From: an uncultured Candidatus Actinomarina sp.
GTDB lineage: Bacteria > Actinomycetota > Acidimicrobiia > Actinomarinales > Actinomarinaceae
Length of the DNA stretch: 64,000 bases
NCBI GenBank assembly: GCA_902555985.1
Contig: CACDUI010000003.1
Coordinates: 76,432 to 140,431, forward strand
Direction: 5' to 3'
Below, piece by piece: positions 7,911-17,657 of this stretch. Made by a program: the position numbers and the translations under genes. Positions within the stretch are counted from its first letter, which is position 1. Each line of letters starts with the position of its first letter. Under the pieces are notes generated by a model, which was not told where the DNA came from, did no database searches, and worked only from the letters and a program-made list of their open reading frames with translations.

Positions 7911-9305
7911 TTGAAAAGTCTAAATATTAATGACTTGAAAAACATGAGAATTGATTATTCTAATGTTGTAAACCACACGCTTGACGTATCAAGTAACTCC
8001 ATACTAAGCATTAATAACGGGAATAAAGAAAAATTAAATAATTATATTAATTTATCTTTAAAGAAAAAACCACAATTAGTTATTACAAGCAATAATTGCG
8101 AAATAAATAATGAGAAAGTTTTAAGATTTGAAAATTATGAGATAGTTTTTAATTATATTTTAAAAAAAATATGCAAACAATACGAAGATCTAAATTATTT
8201 TGGTATAACTGGAACTAATGGAAAAACAACTAGTGCCTATTATTTAAATCAGCTTATTGGTGAGAAAAACTTATTTATTGGAACAATAGATGATGAAAAG
8301 AAATATTCATTTACAAAAGAAAAAGTTTTAACCACTCCGAAGTTATTTAATATAGTAAAGCTTATTTCACTACAAAAGAAAAATATAGATTCTGTTTCCT
8401 TAGAGGTTTCTTCGCATGCATTAGATCAAGAAAGATTAGGTAATTTAAATTTCTTAATTTCAGGATTTACTAATTTAAGTCAAGATCATTTAGACTATCA
8501 CGGTTCAATGGAAGACTATTTAAAAGTAAAGGCTAAATTATTTAGAGATGGAGTATCAAGAAAATTTGTTTATGTTGATTCTGAAGTAAGTAAAAAATTA
8601 CTAGACATCTCAAACATTCCTTCATTCAGCATTGGAGATCAGGATCATAATAATGTTAAGTACATTAATTCAGATAGTAATAAAATAATTTTTCAAATAG
8701 ATGGGAATGAGGTTGAATGCGAATTAAATTTATTAGGCCCTAAAGTTATAGAGAATTTTCTCTTAGCCTTTTCTATGGCTTATTACTCAGGTTTGTACAA
8801 TTTAAAATATTTGATTAATAAAAGTAAAGAAATAAAAAATCCCCCTGGTAGGTATGAAAAAATTAGCCAAAATGGTAAAACAGCTGTTGTTGATTATGCA
8901 CATACACCAGCAGCTATTAGAGAAGTTATAAAGTATTCAAAAACAAAATATAAGAATGTGAAAGTTATATTAGGAGCTGGTGGCGAAAGGGATAAAAGTA
9001 AACGAATGAAAATGGGGGAGGCGTCTTCAACTGCTGATCATATTACAATTACAAATGATAACCCCAGAAGTGAAGACCCATTGGAGATTTCTAAAAATAT
9101 TTTGGAAGGTATTCCATTAAATAAAAATACAGATGTAGTGCTTGATAGAAAAAAAGCAATATTTAAAGGTATAGAATCCTTAAAAGAGGATGAAGTTTTA
9201 TTAATATTAGGTAAAGGTCATGAAAAGGTTCAGGAAATTGAGAATAAATTAATACCTTTTGATGATACAAAAATTGCTATAGAAGCTATGGAGTTAGAAA
9301 ATTGA
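7911..9305 (+). CDS. murE: UDP-MurNAc-tripeptide synthetase MurE, probably meso-DAP adding
   Basis: MurE adds the third stem-peptide residue to UDP-MurNAc-L-Ala-D-Glu using ATP. The ATP-binding loop GITGTNGKTTSAYY is clear, and the protein (464 residues) has the three-domain Mur ligase length. The C-terminal motif DNPRSEDP is the DNPR form associated with meso-diaminopimelate rather than lysine. The start is TTG at 7911, three nt after the ftsI stop. Unusually, the next gene is mraY and not murF; the two overlap by 4 nt (TTGA). Confidence 0.94.
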   Translation: MKSLNINDLKNMRIDYSNVVNHTLDVSSNSILSINNGNKEKLNNYINLSLKKKPQLVITSNNCEINNEKVLRFENYEIVFNYILKKICKQYEDLNYFGITGTNGKTTSAYYLNQLIGEKNLFIGTIDDEKKYSFTKEKVLTTPKLFNIVKLISLQKKNIDSVSLEVSSHALDQERLGNLNFLISGFTNLSQDHLDYHGSMEDYLKVKAKLFRDGVSRKFVYVDSEVSKKLLDISNIPSFSIGDQDHNNVKYINSDSNKIIFQIDGNEVECELNLLGPKVIENFLLAFSMAYYSGLYNLKYLINKSKEIKNPPGRYEKISQNGKTAVVDYAHTPAAIREVIKYSKTKYKNVKVILGAGGERDKSKRMKMGEASSTADHITITNDNPRSEDPLEISKNILEGIPLNKNTDVVLDRKKAIFKGIESLKEDEVLLILGKGHEKVQEIENKLIPFDDTKIAIEAMELEN

Positions 9306-10360
9306 TTGGAATTATTGTATCCGGAGGTATAAGTTTTCTAGTAGTCATAATTTCTACCTTAATAGGAGTCAATTATTTCAAATCAAGAAATATAGGCCAA
9401 GAAATTCAGGAAGAAGTTAATTTTCACGAGCATAAAAAGGGCACTCCAACAATGGGAGGTTTGTTTATTGTCTTTGGGACCCTAGTTGGTTATACATTTT
9501 CTCATATTAATTTTTGGACAATTGGTGAGGGTTTTAAAGTTGAGTTAACTTCAATAAATATTAATGTATTTTTTATTTTTGGAATAGCTCTATTGATGGC
9601 TTTAGTAGGTTTTATTGATGATTTTTTAAAAGTAAAAGCTGGTAGAAATCTTGGACTAACTCCTTCACAGAAGTTTTTATTACAATTTTTAGTTGGACTG
9701 TTAAGTGCGTACTATTTTAATTATTTAGACTACGATTCTAAATTTTATTTTTTTAGCGGGTTAGGCATTGAAGTTGGAATTATTAAGTGGTTAATAGTTA
9801 TTTTCTTCATTATTGGGATTACAAATTCTGTTAATTTTACTGATGGTTTGGATGGATTAGTTGCAGGAAGTAGTGCAATTAGTTTTGGCGGAATATTAAT
9901 TATATCTTTTTGGATTTATCGTCATCCAGAATATTACATCAAATTTATTGGTCAAGATTTTTTAACAGTTGAAATTTCTCTTTTAATTTCTGCAGTAGCA
10001 GGTGCATGCTTAGGCTTTTTATGGTGGAATACAAATCCTGCAAAAATAATTATGGGTGATGTAGGATCACATTTTCTTGGTGCACTTTTCCCCCTTATTC
10101 TTTTTGCTCTAGGGGCTGATGGTTTAATATTTTTCTTTTGTTTCCTTTTTATTTTAGAAGGAGTTTCAGTAGTAATTCAGATTATTTCCTTTAAGTATAG
10201 AAAAAAAAGAATTTTTAAAATGGCACCAATTCATCATCATTTTGAAATGAGTAATTGGGCTGAAACAACAATTATTGTTCGTTTTTGGATAATTAATGGT
10301 ATAGCAGTTGTTATTGGCTTAGGCTTGTTTTATGCGGACTATGTTTTATTTGGACAATGA
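9302..10360 (+). CDS. mraY: phospho-MurNAc-pentapeptide transferase MraY
   Basis: This integral membrane enzyme transfers phospho-MurNAc-pentapeptide to undecaprenyl phosphate to make lipid I. The sequence carries the early HKKGTPTMGG motif, FIDDFLKV, NFTDGLDGLVAGSSAISF with catalytic aspartates, and KMAPIHHHFE, the MraY-specific histidine motif. About ten hydrophobic segments fit the family, and 352 residues is typical. The start is TTG at 9302 within the murE stop, which leaves no space for murF. It overlaps murD by 4 nt. Confidence 0.95.
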   Translation: MIGIIVSGGISFLVVIISTLIGVNYFKSRNIGQEIQEEVNFHEHKKGTPTMGGLFIVFGTLVGYTFSHINFWTIGEGFKVELTSININVFFIFGIALLMALVGFIDDFLKVKAGRNLGLTPSQKFLLQFLVGLLSAYYFNYLDYDSKFYFFSGLGIEVGIIKWLIVIFFIIGITNSVNFTDGLDGLVAGSSAISFGGILIISFWIYRHPEYYIKFIGQDFLTVEISLLISAVAGACLGFLWWNTNPAKIIMGDVGSHFLGALFPLILFALGADGLIFFFCFLFILEGVSVVIQIISFKYRKKRIFKMAPIHHHFEMSNWAETTIIVRFWIINGIAVVIGLGLFYADYVLFGQ

Positions 10361-11544
10361 AATCTGTACTAATACTTGGTTACGGATCAACTGGTCAAGA
10401 TATAGAAAAATATTTAATTTCTAAAAAAATTAAATATTTTATTCACGATGACAATGAGTTTGTACCTTCAAAACTAAAATTTCAAATAGGTGAGCTCTCA
10501 AATCTTGAAACGATATATATTTCACCTGGAATAAATCATGATCATGATATTTTAAAATTAGCTTTATCAAACAATATTACAGTGACTAATGATATTGAAT
10601 TGTTTAATGAATTAGATGAAAAAAAATTAATTGGTGTAACAGGCACTAATGGAAAAACATCATTTATAACTTTATTGAATAAAATTTTAAATCAACATGA
10701 TTATAGAAGCAATGTGGCAGGAAATATAGGATCTTCACCTTTAAATTTACTTTCAGATACAGGAAATTATGATTACTTAATACTTGAACTATCTAGTTTT
10801 CAGTTATCACATATAAACAATTTGAAATTAGACACTTCAATTATTTTGAATATTCATGAAGATCATATAGATTGGCATGGATCTTTTAAAGACTATGCAA
10901 AATCTAAACTCAAAATATTTAATTTTACACAAAATGAAGATAAAAAATTTATTGGATCAGTGGATAGTGAAATAATAAATCAAAATTTGATTCCTAAGAA
11001 CGTAACACATGTAAATGAAGATGAATTATTCAATTTAGAAAATTACTTTGATGATTTTGTTTCAATGTTTATTCAGGTTTGTAATAATTTTTCAATTACA
11101 AAAGATGATGTATTAGATTTTTTATCATCTGAAGTAGCTGTAGAACACAGGTTTGAAAGATTCCATACAGTAAATAACGTAAAATTTATTAACGATTCAA
11201 AATCTACAAATCTTGAATCTGTAAATAAAGCATCATTTAAAGTCAGAGATAGCTTATTAGTAATGCATGGACTATCGAAAGGTATAGATTCAAATAAACT
11301 ATTAATTTCAAAAGAGGTTAAGACAATATTAATACCCAAAAATTCAGAATTTAATGTATCAAAATATAAAGATATTGTTGTTGAATATGAAAACCTTAAA
11401 GAGATGGAGTCTTTTATCATATCTAATTATAAAAAATATAGGACAGTCCTCTTTTCATGTGGTGGATCAAGTTTTAGTGATTTTAAAAATTATATTGCTA
11501 GAGGTAAATATTTTAAAGAAATGGTTCAGGCAAAAATTAAATGA
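10357..11544 (+). CDS. murD: UDP-MurNAc-L-alanine:D-glutamate ligase MurD
   Basis: MurD adds D-glutamate to UDP-MurNAc-L-Ala. It begins with a Rossmann-like GYGSTG and contains the ATP loop GVTGTNGKTSFITLLNKIL, then ELSSFQLSHI and NIHEDHIDWHGSFKDYAKSK, all standard MurD landmarks. A HRFERF segment and NDSKSTN mark the C-terminal domains. It has 395 residues, somewhat shorter than the usual 440-450, in keeping with general gene shortening here. It overlaps mraY and ftsW by 4 nt each. Confidence 0.93.
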   Translation: MKSVLILGYGSTGQDIEKYLISKKIKYFIHDDNEFVPSKLKFQIGELSNLETIYISPGINHDHDILKLALSNNITVTNDIELFNELDEKKLIGVTGTNGKTSFITLLNKILNQHDYRSNVAGNIGSSPLNLLSDTGNYDYLILELSSFQLSHINNLKLDTSIILNIHEDHIDWHGSFKDYAKSKLKIFNFTQNEDKKFIGSVDSEIINQNLIPKNVTHVNEDELFNLENYFDDFVSMFIQVCNNFSITKDDVLDFLSSEVAVEHRFERFHTVNNVKFINDSKSTNLESVNKASFKVRDSLLVMHGLSKGIDSNKLLISKEVKTILIPKNSEFNVSKYKDIVVEYENLKEMESFIISNYKKYRTVLFSCGGSSFSDFKNYIARGKYFKEMVQAKIK

Positions 11545-12638
11545 AATTAAATTCTCTTGATTTTGTAAAAAGACTAAATATATTTTCTATACTTTTTTTA
11601 ATTTCTTTTGGAATATTGTTAAATGTTTCTGCATCATCTGTAGAAGGTTTAAATCTATATGGTGATAATTTTTATTTTATTAAACGTCATTTACTAGCGA
11701 TTATCCTCGGTGCGATTTTTTTTAATATTTTAAAAAATTTATCTATTGATTTTATAGCAAAATTTTCATCAATATCAATTGTTACAATAAGTATTACTTT
11801 ATTTTTTGTTTTAACATACGGTATTGTTGTTGGAGGAAGTCGTCGATGGATTGATTTAGGAGTTATTAATTTTCAACCAAGTGAACTGGCAAAACCAATT
11901 ATTATTTTATGGGTTGCAAAACAAATATCAAATGACATTTCATATGATTCCAATATTAAAAAATTCTTCAGATCTATATTTCTTCCCTTAGTGTGTTCAT
12001 TTCTTGTTTTACTCGAGCCTGATTATGGTACTTTTGCTTCTATTTGTTTTATACTATTTACTCAAATATTTTTCTCAAAAATTAAAATTATCTATCCATT
12101 TGTAACTATTCTTTCATCAATTTTACCGTTATATATACTTGCTAGGTCTAGTACTTACCGTTTAAGCAGAATTGAAACTTGGCTGTCAAGAAAGTGTGAT
12201 TATGGCGTTGATTTACTTGGAGATTGTTTTCAATTAAATCAAAGTAGAATTGCAATAAGTTCAGGCGGACTATTTGGACTTGGGCCTGGCACATCCAGAG
12301 CTAGATGGGGATCGTTACCTAATTCATATTCAGATTTTATATCTTCAATAATTGGTGAGGAATATGGCTTTTTTGGATTATTTTTACTGGTTATAGCATT
12401 TTTTATTTTAATTTGTTCGACTTTTTACATTGCTATTAAAGAAAATAGTGAAATAAAAAAACTAGTTTCAATTGGATTTGGAAGTTGGATATTTTTTCAA
12501 ACTGTAATTAATCTTGGTGGTGCTGTGGGATTAATTCCTATTACTGGAATTGTTCTCCCATTCGTGTCGTATGGTTCAAGTGCTATGGTATCTATTTTTA
12601 TAGCTTTAGGTATTATGTATTCAAAGGATTATGAATAA
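11541..12638 (+). CDS. ftsW: peptidoglycan glycosyltransferase FtsW (SEDS family)
   Basis: FtsW polymerises glycan strands at the septum in partnership with FtsI. The protein is polytopic with about ten hydrophobic segments. It shows SEDS signatures: GGSRRWIDLGVINFQPSELAKP, LEPDYGTFASI (with the functionally important aspartate), SGGLFGLGPGTSRARWGSLPNSYSDFISSIIGEEYGF and ITGIVLPFVSYGSSAM. Length is 365 residues, lacking the long C-terminal tail of many actinobacterial FtsW proteins. Its 3' end overlaps murG by 8 nt. Confidence 0.94.
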   Translation: MKLNSLDFVKRLNIFSILFLISFGILLNVSASSVEGLNLYGDNFYFIKRHLLAIILGAIFFNILKNLSIDFIAKFSSISIVTISITLFFVLTYGIVVGGSRRWIDLGVINFQPSELAKPIIILWVAKQISNDISYDSNIKKFFRSIFLPLVCSFLVLLEPDYGTFASICFILFTQIFFSKIKIIYPFVTILSSILPLYILARSSTYRLSRIETWLSRKCDYGVDLLGDCFQLNQSRIAISSGGLFGLGPGTSRARWGSLPNSYSDFISSIIGEEYGFFGLFLLVIAFFILICSTFYIAIKENSEIKKLVSIGFGSWIFFQTVINLGGAVGLIPITGIVLPFVSYGSSAMVSIFIALGIMYSKDYE

Positions 12639-13647
12639 GAAAATTTGTTTTTTTTGTGTTGGTACCGGGGGACATGTTCTTCCAGTTAAAAATTTAGTTA
12701 TGAAATTACTTGATTTTGGAGTAAAACCAGATGATATTATTGTTGTCACTGACGATAGGGGAAAACAATATTTAAAAAATTTAGATATCAATCTAAATAC
12801 AATTCAAATATTTGTATCAAATTACGGTGTAATTGGTTATGTATTAAATTTAATCAAAATAATCAGAACTTTATTTAATGTTATTAAATTGCTCAAAAAT
12901 AAAAATATTGGTGTTGTTTTAACTACTGGAGCATATATTGCACCAATAGCTTCGATAATATCTGTTTTATACAGAGCTAAGTTCTATATTCAGGAGCAAA
13001 ATATTTACGCTGGTTTAGGAAATAAAGTAAGTGCTTTATTTGCAGACAAAGTATTTACTTCTTTTGAAGGTACCCAAAATATAAAATATAAAAAAATTGA
13101 TTATACAGGACCAATTGTTAATACAACTCTCAATAGAAGTGATATACAGCGTTCACAAAATCAAACAATAGGTTTTATGGGTGGAAGTCAAGGTTCTGAT
13201 GAAATAAACACCTATGTAAATAAATTTGTTAAAAGTGATGACAATTTAGATTTAAATATTATTCATATAACTGGTAAAAATAAAGATAATTTAATAATTG
13301 AAAGTCAGAATTATCAAAGTATTGAATTCGTAAACAATATGGATGATTTTTATAAAGAAATAGATGTTTTAGTTGGCAGAGCTGGAGGAGGGTCTTTGGA
13401 AGCTGCATATTTAGGTATACCGCAAGTATTAGTACCTTATAAACATGGCACTACATCTTCACATCAAGAATTTAACGCTCAGTATTTAGAAAAAAAGAAT
13501 TTTGGATTTGTGGCTAAAAATTATGATGATTTAGAAAATTTTATAAAAGAAACAATATTTAAACTCAAAAACAATAAATTAGAAATCCCAAATTTACCAA
13601 TTGGAAACGAAGTAATTGCTAAGGAGCTCTATGAGCAAATCAATTGA
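12631..13647 (+). CDS. murG: UDP-GlcNAc transferase MurG
   Basis: MurG converts lipid I to lipid II at the inner face of the membrane. It is a GT28 fold: the N-terminal GTGGHVLPVKNLV glycine loop, TTGAYIAPIASI, the QEQN motif typical of MurG, then GFMGGSQGSDEIN at the start of the C-terminal half and VGRAGGGSLEAAYLGIPQVLVPYKHGTTSSHQ for nucleotide-sugar binding. Its 338 residues are slightly short. The 3' end overlaps murC, and the murC ribosome-binding site lies inside murG. Confidence 0.94.
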   Translation: MNKKICFFCVGTGGHVLPVKNLVMKLLDFGVKPDDIIVVTDDRGKQYLKNLDINLNTIQIFVSNYGVIGYVLNLIKIIRTLFNVIKLLKNKNIGVVLTTGAYIAPIASIISVLYRAKFYIQEQNIYAGLGNKVSALFADKVFTSFEGTQNIKYKKIDYTGPIVNTTLNRSDIQRSQNQTIGFMGGSQGSDEINTYVNKFVKSDDNLDLNIIHITGKNKDNLIIESQNYQSIEFVNNMDDFYKEIDVLVGRAGGGSLEAAYLGIPQVLVPYKHGTTSSHQEFNAQYLEKKNFGFVAKNYDDLENFIKETIFKLKNNKLEIPNLPIGNEVIAKELYEQIN

Positions 13648-14953
13648 TTCATATGAATCATGTTACATAATTGGTATTGGTGGCTCTGGGATGAGTTCAA
13701 TTGCAAAATATTTATATCAAAAGGGATTAAATGTATCAGGTTATGACCAGAGAAGCTCTTATGTCACAAATCTTTTAAATAATGATGGAATAGAAGTTGA
13801 TTTTGAAATTTCAGACCACACTTTTAATAATAAAATTCTTTACATTGTTTCATCAGCTATTGATATGCAGACTATATTTTTAAAAGATTATATTCAAGAG
13901 CCAAATGTGCTTACAAGGCCTGAATTTTTAAAACAGCTTTCAAAAAAAGTTAATTTGATTGGTGTAACTGGAACTCACGGAAAAACATCGACAACTGCAT
14001 TGCTTGCTCATATATTTATGTTTAATGGTATAAATATTTCTTATATTTACGGAGGAGTTACATCATTTAATGGAATAGGGGGGCATTATGGAGATGAAAG
14101 CTTACCTTTGTTACTTGAAACAGATGAAGCATTTAATACCTTTAAGGAACTTGAGATTGATAGCTTACTTGTAACAAATATAGATTATGATCATGTTGAT
14201 CATTTTGGATCTTATAAAAAACTATTAAAAGCGTTTGAGACAGTTATTAATAATGTTAAAAATAAATGCATTTTAAATACAGACGATAAAGAACTATTAA
14301 ATCTTATAAGGCCAGGCGATATATCTTATTCTTCAACAGAAAAATCTACATATGAAGTAAAATATCCAAACTATTTTTCACACGAAGGAAAAGAATACAC
14401 TATAAAAACTAAGTTAATTGGAAATCATTTTATATCAAATATCACTGGAGCAATTGCCTTAGCCAAAATAAATGGAATTTCTATAGAACAGAGTTTGAAT
14501 TCAATTGAGCATTTTGTTGGTGTGAAAAGGAGGACAGAATTTATTGGTAAATTTAATGGAGTTAATTTTTATGATGATTACGGTCATCATCCCACGGAAA
14601 TAAAAGCAACTACTAAAGCACTTAAAGAGAATACTGTTGGCAACTTAATTGTAATATTTCAACCCCACAGATTTACGAGAACAAGAGACCATTTTGATGA
14701 TTTAAAAAATTCTTTTAATTATTCAGACTTAACATTGATTACGGATATTTACTCTGCAGGTGAAAAACCCATACCTGGAATATCTAGTTTATTGTTTGAA
14801 GGTGATGGAATAAAATATATTAAATCTCCACGACTGGTTCCTCATTATGTAAAAACCAATATTAAATCTGGAGATACAGTACTGACTATAGGTGCTGGTG
14901 ATATTACTCTTTTAGGCCCACAGATATTAAAGTATTTAAATGAAAATAAATAA
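13631..14953 (+). CDS. murC: UDP-MurNAc:L-alanine ligase MurC
   Basis: MurC commits UDP-MurNAc to the peptide stem by adding L-alanine. Landmarks are the N-terminal YIIGIGGSGMSSIAKYL, the ATP loop GVTGTHGKTSTTALLAHI, VTNIDYDHVDHFGS, and YDDYGHHPTEIKAT followed by FQPHRFTRT, which together are MurC-specific. I place the start at ATG 13631 because AAGGAG (13621-13626) lies four nt upstream. A TTG at 13616 would add five residues without a ribosome-binding site. The protein is 440 residues long and overlaps murG by 17 nt and murB by 14 nt. Confidence 0.94.
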   Translation: MSKSIDSYESCYIIGIGGSGMSSIAKYLYQKGLNVSGYDQRSSYVTNLLNNDGIEVDFEISDHTFNNKILYIVSSAIDMQTIFLKDYIQEPNVLTRPEFLKQLSKKVNLIGVTGTHGKTSTTALLAHIFMFNGINISYIYGGVTSFNGIGGHYGDESLPLLLETDEAFNTFKELEIDSLLVTNIDYDHVDHFGSYKKLLKAFETVINNVKNKCILNTDDKELLNLIRPGDISYSSTEKSTYEVKYPNYFSHEGKEYTIKTKLIGNHFISNITGAIALAKINGISIEQSLNSIEHFVGVKRRTEFIGKFNGVNFYDDYGHHPTEIKATTKALKENTVGNLIVIFQPHRFTRTRDHFDDLKNSFNYSDLTLITDIYSAGEKPIPGISSLLFEGDGIKYIKSPRLVPHYVKTNIKSGDTVLTIGAGDITLLGPQILKYLNENK

Positions 14954-15800
14954 AGTAAACCTTTCAAAAGTTACAACTTACAGATTTGGTGGTATTTGTG
15001 AAAATTTTATTACTCTAGAGGATCCAAATGAAATATTAAATGTTCCAAAAAATATGGATAGCTCGAATACTTTTGTTTTAGGAAAAGGTTCTAATATTGC
15101 ATTTTCTGATAATGAATATAGTGGGTTTGTATTAAAACCAAATTTTGATTTTATAAACACAGTTAATGATGAAAATTTATTAGAAGTAGGAGCCGGAACA
15201 TACCTTCCTGATTTATCTAGATATTTAAAAAACAATAAATTAGGTGGTGGAGAGTTTATGTTGGGTATCCCAGGTTCTATTGGTGGGGCATTAACAATGA
15301 ATGCAGGGTCGTATGGATATGAAATATCTACTAATGTTATTGAAATAAAATGTTACGACTTAGACAGCAGAGAAGTTCTTATAATCGATAAAGACGAAAT
15401 AAATTACAGTTATAGAAAATCTCATAATTTAAATAATAAATTAATTTTGTCAGCAATCCTGCAGTTCGAAAAAACTGATTCTCAAATAATTCAGGATAAA
15501 ATGACCAAATTTAATACAAAAAGAAAAAATAGCCAACCTTCTGGTATTTATAATGCAGGAAGTGTATTTAAAAATTCAGATAACTATTTTGCAGGAGAGT
15601 TAATAGATAATGCTGGATTAAAAGGATATTCTGTTGATAATGTAAGTGTGAGCACTAAACATGCCAATTTTTTTATTGCAAAAAAAGGTGCAAAAGCAGT
15701 GTCTTTATATAAATTAGTACAATATGTCAAAGAAAAAATACGTGATAAGTACAGCATTGACCTAGAAGAAGAAATTAAATTCATTGGTGATTTTAATTAA
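14940..15800 (+). CDS. murB: UDP-N-acetylenolpyruvoylglucosamine reductase MurB
   Basis: MurB is a flavoenzyme that reduces UDP-GlcNAc-enolpyruvate to UDP-MurNAc with NADPH. The sequence shows TTYRFGG at the start, VLGKGSNIAFSD for FAD pyrophosphate binding, GGEFMLGIPGSIGGALTMNAGSYG, YRKSHN (catalytic region), QPSGIYNAGSVFKN with the serine or glycine segment of the active site, and LIDNAGLKGY. Its 286 residues are typical of type IIb MurB. It sits between murC and ftsQ as in many Gram-positives. Confidence 0.94.
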   Translation: MKINKVNLSKVTTYRFGGICENFITLEDPNEILNVPKNMDSSNTFVLGKGSNIAFSDNEYSGFVLKPNFDFINTVNDENLLEVGAGTYLPDLSRYLKNNKLGGGEFMLGIPGSIGGALTMNAGSYGYEISTNVIEIKCYDLDSREVLIIDKDEINYSYRKSHNLNNKLILSAILQFEKTDSQIIQDKMTKFNTKRKNSQPSGIYNAGSVFKNSDNYFAGELIDNAGLKGYSVDNVSVSTKHANFFIAKKGAKAVSLYKLVQYVKEKIRDKYSIDLEEEIKFIGDFN

Positions 15801-16496
15801 ATGGAAAATAAATATAGCCAACAAGAGCAAGTTTCTTTAAAATCTTTTTCAGTTTTCAGTTTCTTACTCCTAATTATTCTTAATATTGGATTTATAATTA
15901 ATTCATCTTTTTTTAGAGTTGACCAAATTGAAATAAACAATAATAGTAAATTATTTCAGAGTATAGATTTTTCAAATATTGTTTTAAATCAATCAATTTG
16001 GCTAATTGATAGTGATACATTTACTAGTATTAAGATGAATTATCCAACTGTAGACCGTATATCGGTAATTAAGGAGTATCCAAATAAAATAATTTTGAAC
16101 ATTATTGAATATGAAGAACTTATTGTAATTACAGATTTGAGAAACAGTATTCCACTTAGAACTGTTTTATTCAAAAATATGAGTGAAGTAAAATCTGATC
16201 AGAAATTTGAGCTAGCAACATTAACAATATCTAATGGACCAGTACCACCAGGCTTTAATGGAGAACTTGTTTCAATGCTGATGACACTAAAAAATTATAA
16301 TCTTACTAGTACAAGTTTTTCATTCATATACAACGGAAATAGCTTCACAGGGACATATAAGAATGCATTTATAAACTTCGGACCTCCCATAGACTTAGGT
16401 ATAAAAGCTGCCGCACTAGGTTCTCTCTTAGAAAACGCAGATTGTAGTGGTGACATTCGATTTATTACATCAGAAGACATAATTGCAGATTGTTAA
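15801..16496 (+). CDS. ftsQ: division protein FtsQ (POTRA domain)
   Basis: The layout is an N-terminal cytoplasmic tail (about 17 residues), one membrane helix (about residues 18-37), a POTRA domain starting near FRVDQIEINNNS, then the FtsQ/DivIB beta domain. IEYEELIVITD corresponds to the end of the POTRA. FtsQ scaffolds FtsL/FtsB at the septum. The ATG directly follows the murB stop. At 231 residues it is compact. The gene is identified from topology, the POTRA start pattern and its place immediately before ftsZ. Confidence 0.85.
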   Translation: MENKYSQQEQVSLKSFSVFSFLLLIILNIGFIINSSFFRVDQIEINNNSKLFQSIDFSNIVLNQSIWLIDSDTFTSIKMNYPTVDRISVIKEYPNKIILNIIEYEELIVITDLRNSIPLRTVLFKNMSEVKSDQKFELATLTISNGPVPPGFNGELVSMLMTLKNYNLTSTSFSFIYNGNSFTGTYKNAFINFGPPIDLGIKAAALGSLLENADCSGDIRFITSEDIIADC

Positions 16497-16522
16497 TCTA
16501 AATCTAAACTATAGATTTAGAT
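16496..16522 (+). terminator. 11-bp hairpin between ftsQ and ftsZ (terminator or attenuator candidate)
   Basis: ATCTAAATCTA (16496-16506) and TAGATTTAGAT (16512-16522) form a perfect 11-bp stem with a 5-nt loop, beginning at the last base of the ftsQ stop codon. No U-tract follows on this strand, so it is not a classic Rho-independent terminator. It may slow polymerase, protect the upstream mRNA end, or separate ftsZ expression from the dcw operon. Confidence 0.4.
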
Positions 16523-16539
16523 AAAATTGAAAAAATTAA

Positions 16540-16568
16540 TTGTCTTTAAAAATTTCTAGTGATATTGT
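16540..16568 (+). promoter_or_regulatory. predicted ftsZ promoter
   Basis: TTGTCT (16540-16545) and TATTGT (16563-16568) lie 17 bp apart, upstream of a GGAG ribosome-binding site (16582-16585) and the ftsZ ATG at 16593. Matches are 4 of 6 at each box. The 96-nt gap is the largest inside the otherwise overlapping cluster, which supports separate transcription of ftsZ. Confidence 0.4.
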
Positions 16569-16592
16569 TTAAATATTGATTGGAGAAAAAAA

Positions 16593-17657
16593 ATGGCAAC
16601 TAAAAAAACCACAAAACAAAAAGGAGTCAATTTAAATATGAGACCTAGAAATTACACAGCTGTAATAAAAGTTGTAGGTGTTGGCGGAGGCGGAACTAAC
16701 GCAGTCAACAGAATGATTAAAATGGGAATAAAAGGTGTAGATTTCATAGCTGCCAATACTGACGCACAGAGCCTTCTGGGTTCAAAAGCTGATTTTAAAT
16801 TAGATTTGGGTAGAAAAACTACCAGAGGTCTTGGAGCAGGTGCAAATCCGGAAGTAGGAAGACAAGCTGCCATAGATTCACGAGAGCTCATAGAGGAAGC
16901 CTTAAAAGGATCTGACATGGTATTCATTACTGCTGGAGAAGGTGGAGGAACTGGAACTGGTGCTTCTCCTATTATTGCTGAAATTGCACATGAACTCGGC
17001 GCACTTACAGTAGGCGTTGTTACAAGACCATTTGGTTTTGAAGGTCGCAGAAGATCTGTACAAGCTGAGGAAGGGGTTCAAGCATTAAGGGATGTATTGG
17101 ATACTTTAATTGTTATTCCAAATGATAGACTTTTGCAAATATCTGACAATGATATAAAAGCAAGCGATGCTTATTTAAAGTCTGATGAGATACTTTCAAA
17201 TGGTGTTAAAGGAATATCTGGATTGATAACTCAACCTGGAGTAATTAATGTTGACTTTGCTGACGTAAAGACAATATTGAAAGATGCGGGAAATGCTGTT
17301 TTAGGTATTGGAAGATCCACAGGAGAGCAAAGAGCTCCAAATGCTGCACAAGCTGCTATTTCATCGCCTTTATTAGAAGCTACAATGGACGGAGCAGAAG
17401 GTGTTTTAATAACTATTACTGGATCTGAAGATTTAAAGCTTCAAGAAATTAATGAAGCTGCGAGAGTAATTACTGAAAAAGCAGATGATAATGCTGAAAT
17501 CATATTTGGTCATACTATTGACGAAACACTTGGTGATGCTGTTGAAGTAACTGTAGTTGCAGCTGGTTTTGGTCCTAGACCAAACAGAAGAGTAAAAGAA
17601 AATATTGATTCTGAAAATAACGGAGGTGACGGTCTTCCTGATTTTATTAAAGGATGA
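16593..17657 (+). CDS. ftsZ: cell division GTPase FtsZ
   Basis: FtsZ is a tubulin-like GTPase that forms the division ring. The GTP signature [18 protein letters not shown] spans about residues 115-132, an N-terminal [13 protein letters not shown] loop precedes it, and the T7 synergy loop [11 protein letters not shown] is intact. The linker is very short, ending in LPDFIKG, a recognisable C-terminal peptide that would bind SepF (encoded three genes downstream). Its 354 residues compare with 370-400 in relatives because of the short linker. No ftsA is present, as expected in Actinobacteria, where SepF is the membrane tether. Confidence 0.97.
   Translation: MATKKTTKQKGVNLNMRPRNYTAVIKVVGVGGGGTNAVNRMIKMGIKGVDFIAANTDAQSLLGSKADFKLDLGRKTTRGLGAGANPEVGRQAAIDSRELIEEALKGSDMVFITAGEGGGTGTGASPIIAEIAHELGALTVGVVTRPFGFEGRRRSVQAEEGVQALRDVLDTLIVIPNDRLLQISDNDIKASDAYLKSDEILSNGVKGISGLITQPGVINVDFADVKTILKDAGNAVLGIGRSTGEQRAPNAAQAAISSPLLEATMDGAEGVLITITGSEDLKLQEINEAARVITEKADDNAEIIFGHTIDETLGDAVEVTVVAAGFGPRPNRRVKENIDSENNGGDGLPDFIKG

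Noticed and set aside
13616-13630. TTG start for murC
   Set aside because: It has no ribosome-binding site, while the ATG at 13631 has AAGGAG just upstream and gives the usual N-terminus.
16652-16927. 91-codon minus-strand frame inside ftsZ
   Set aside because: It lies fully within the conserved GTPase domain and has no family features.
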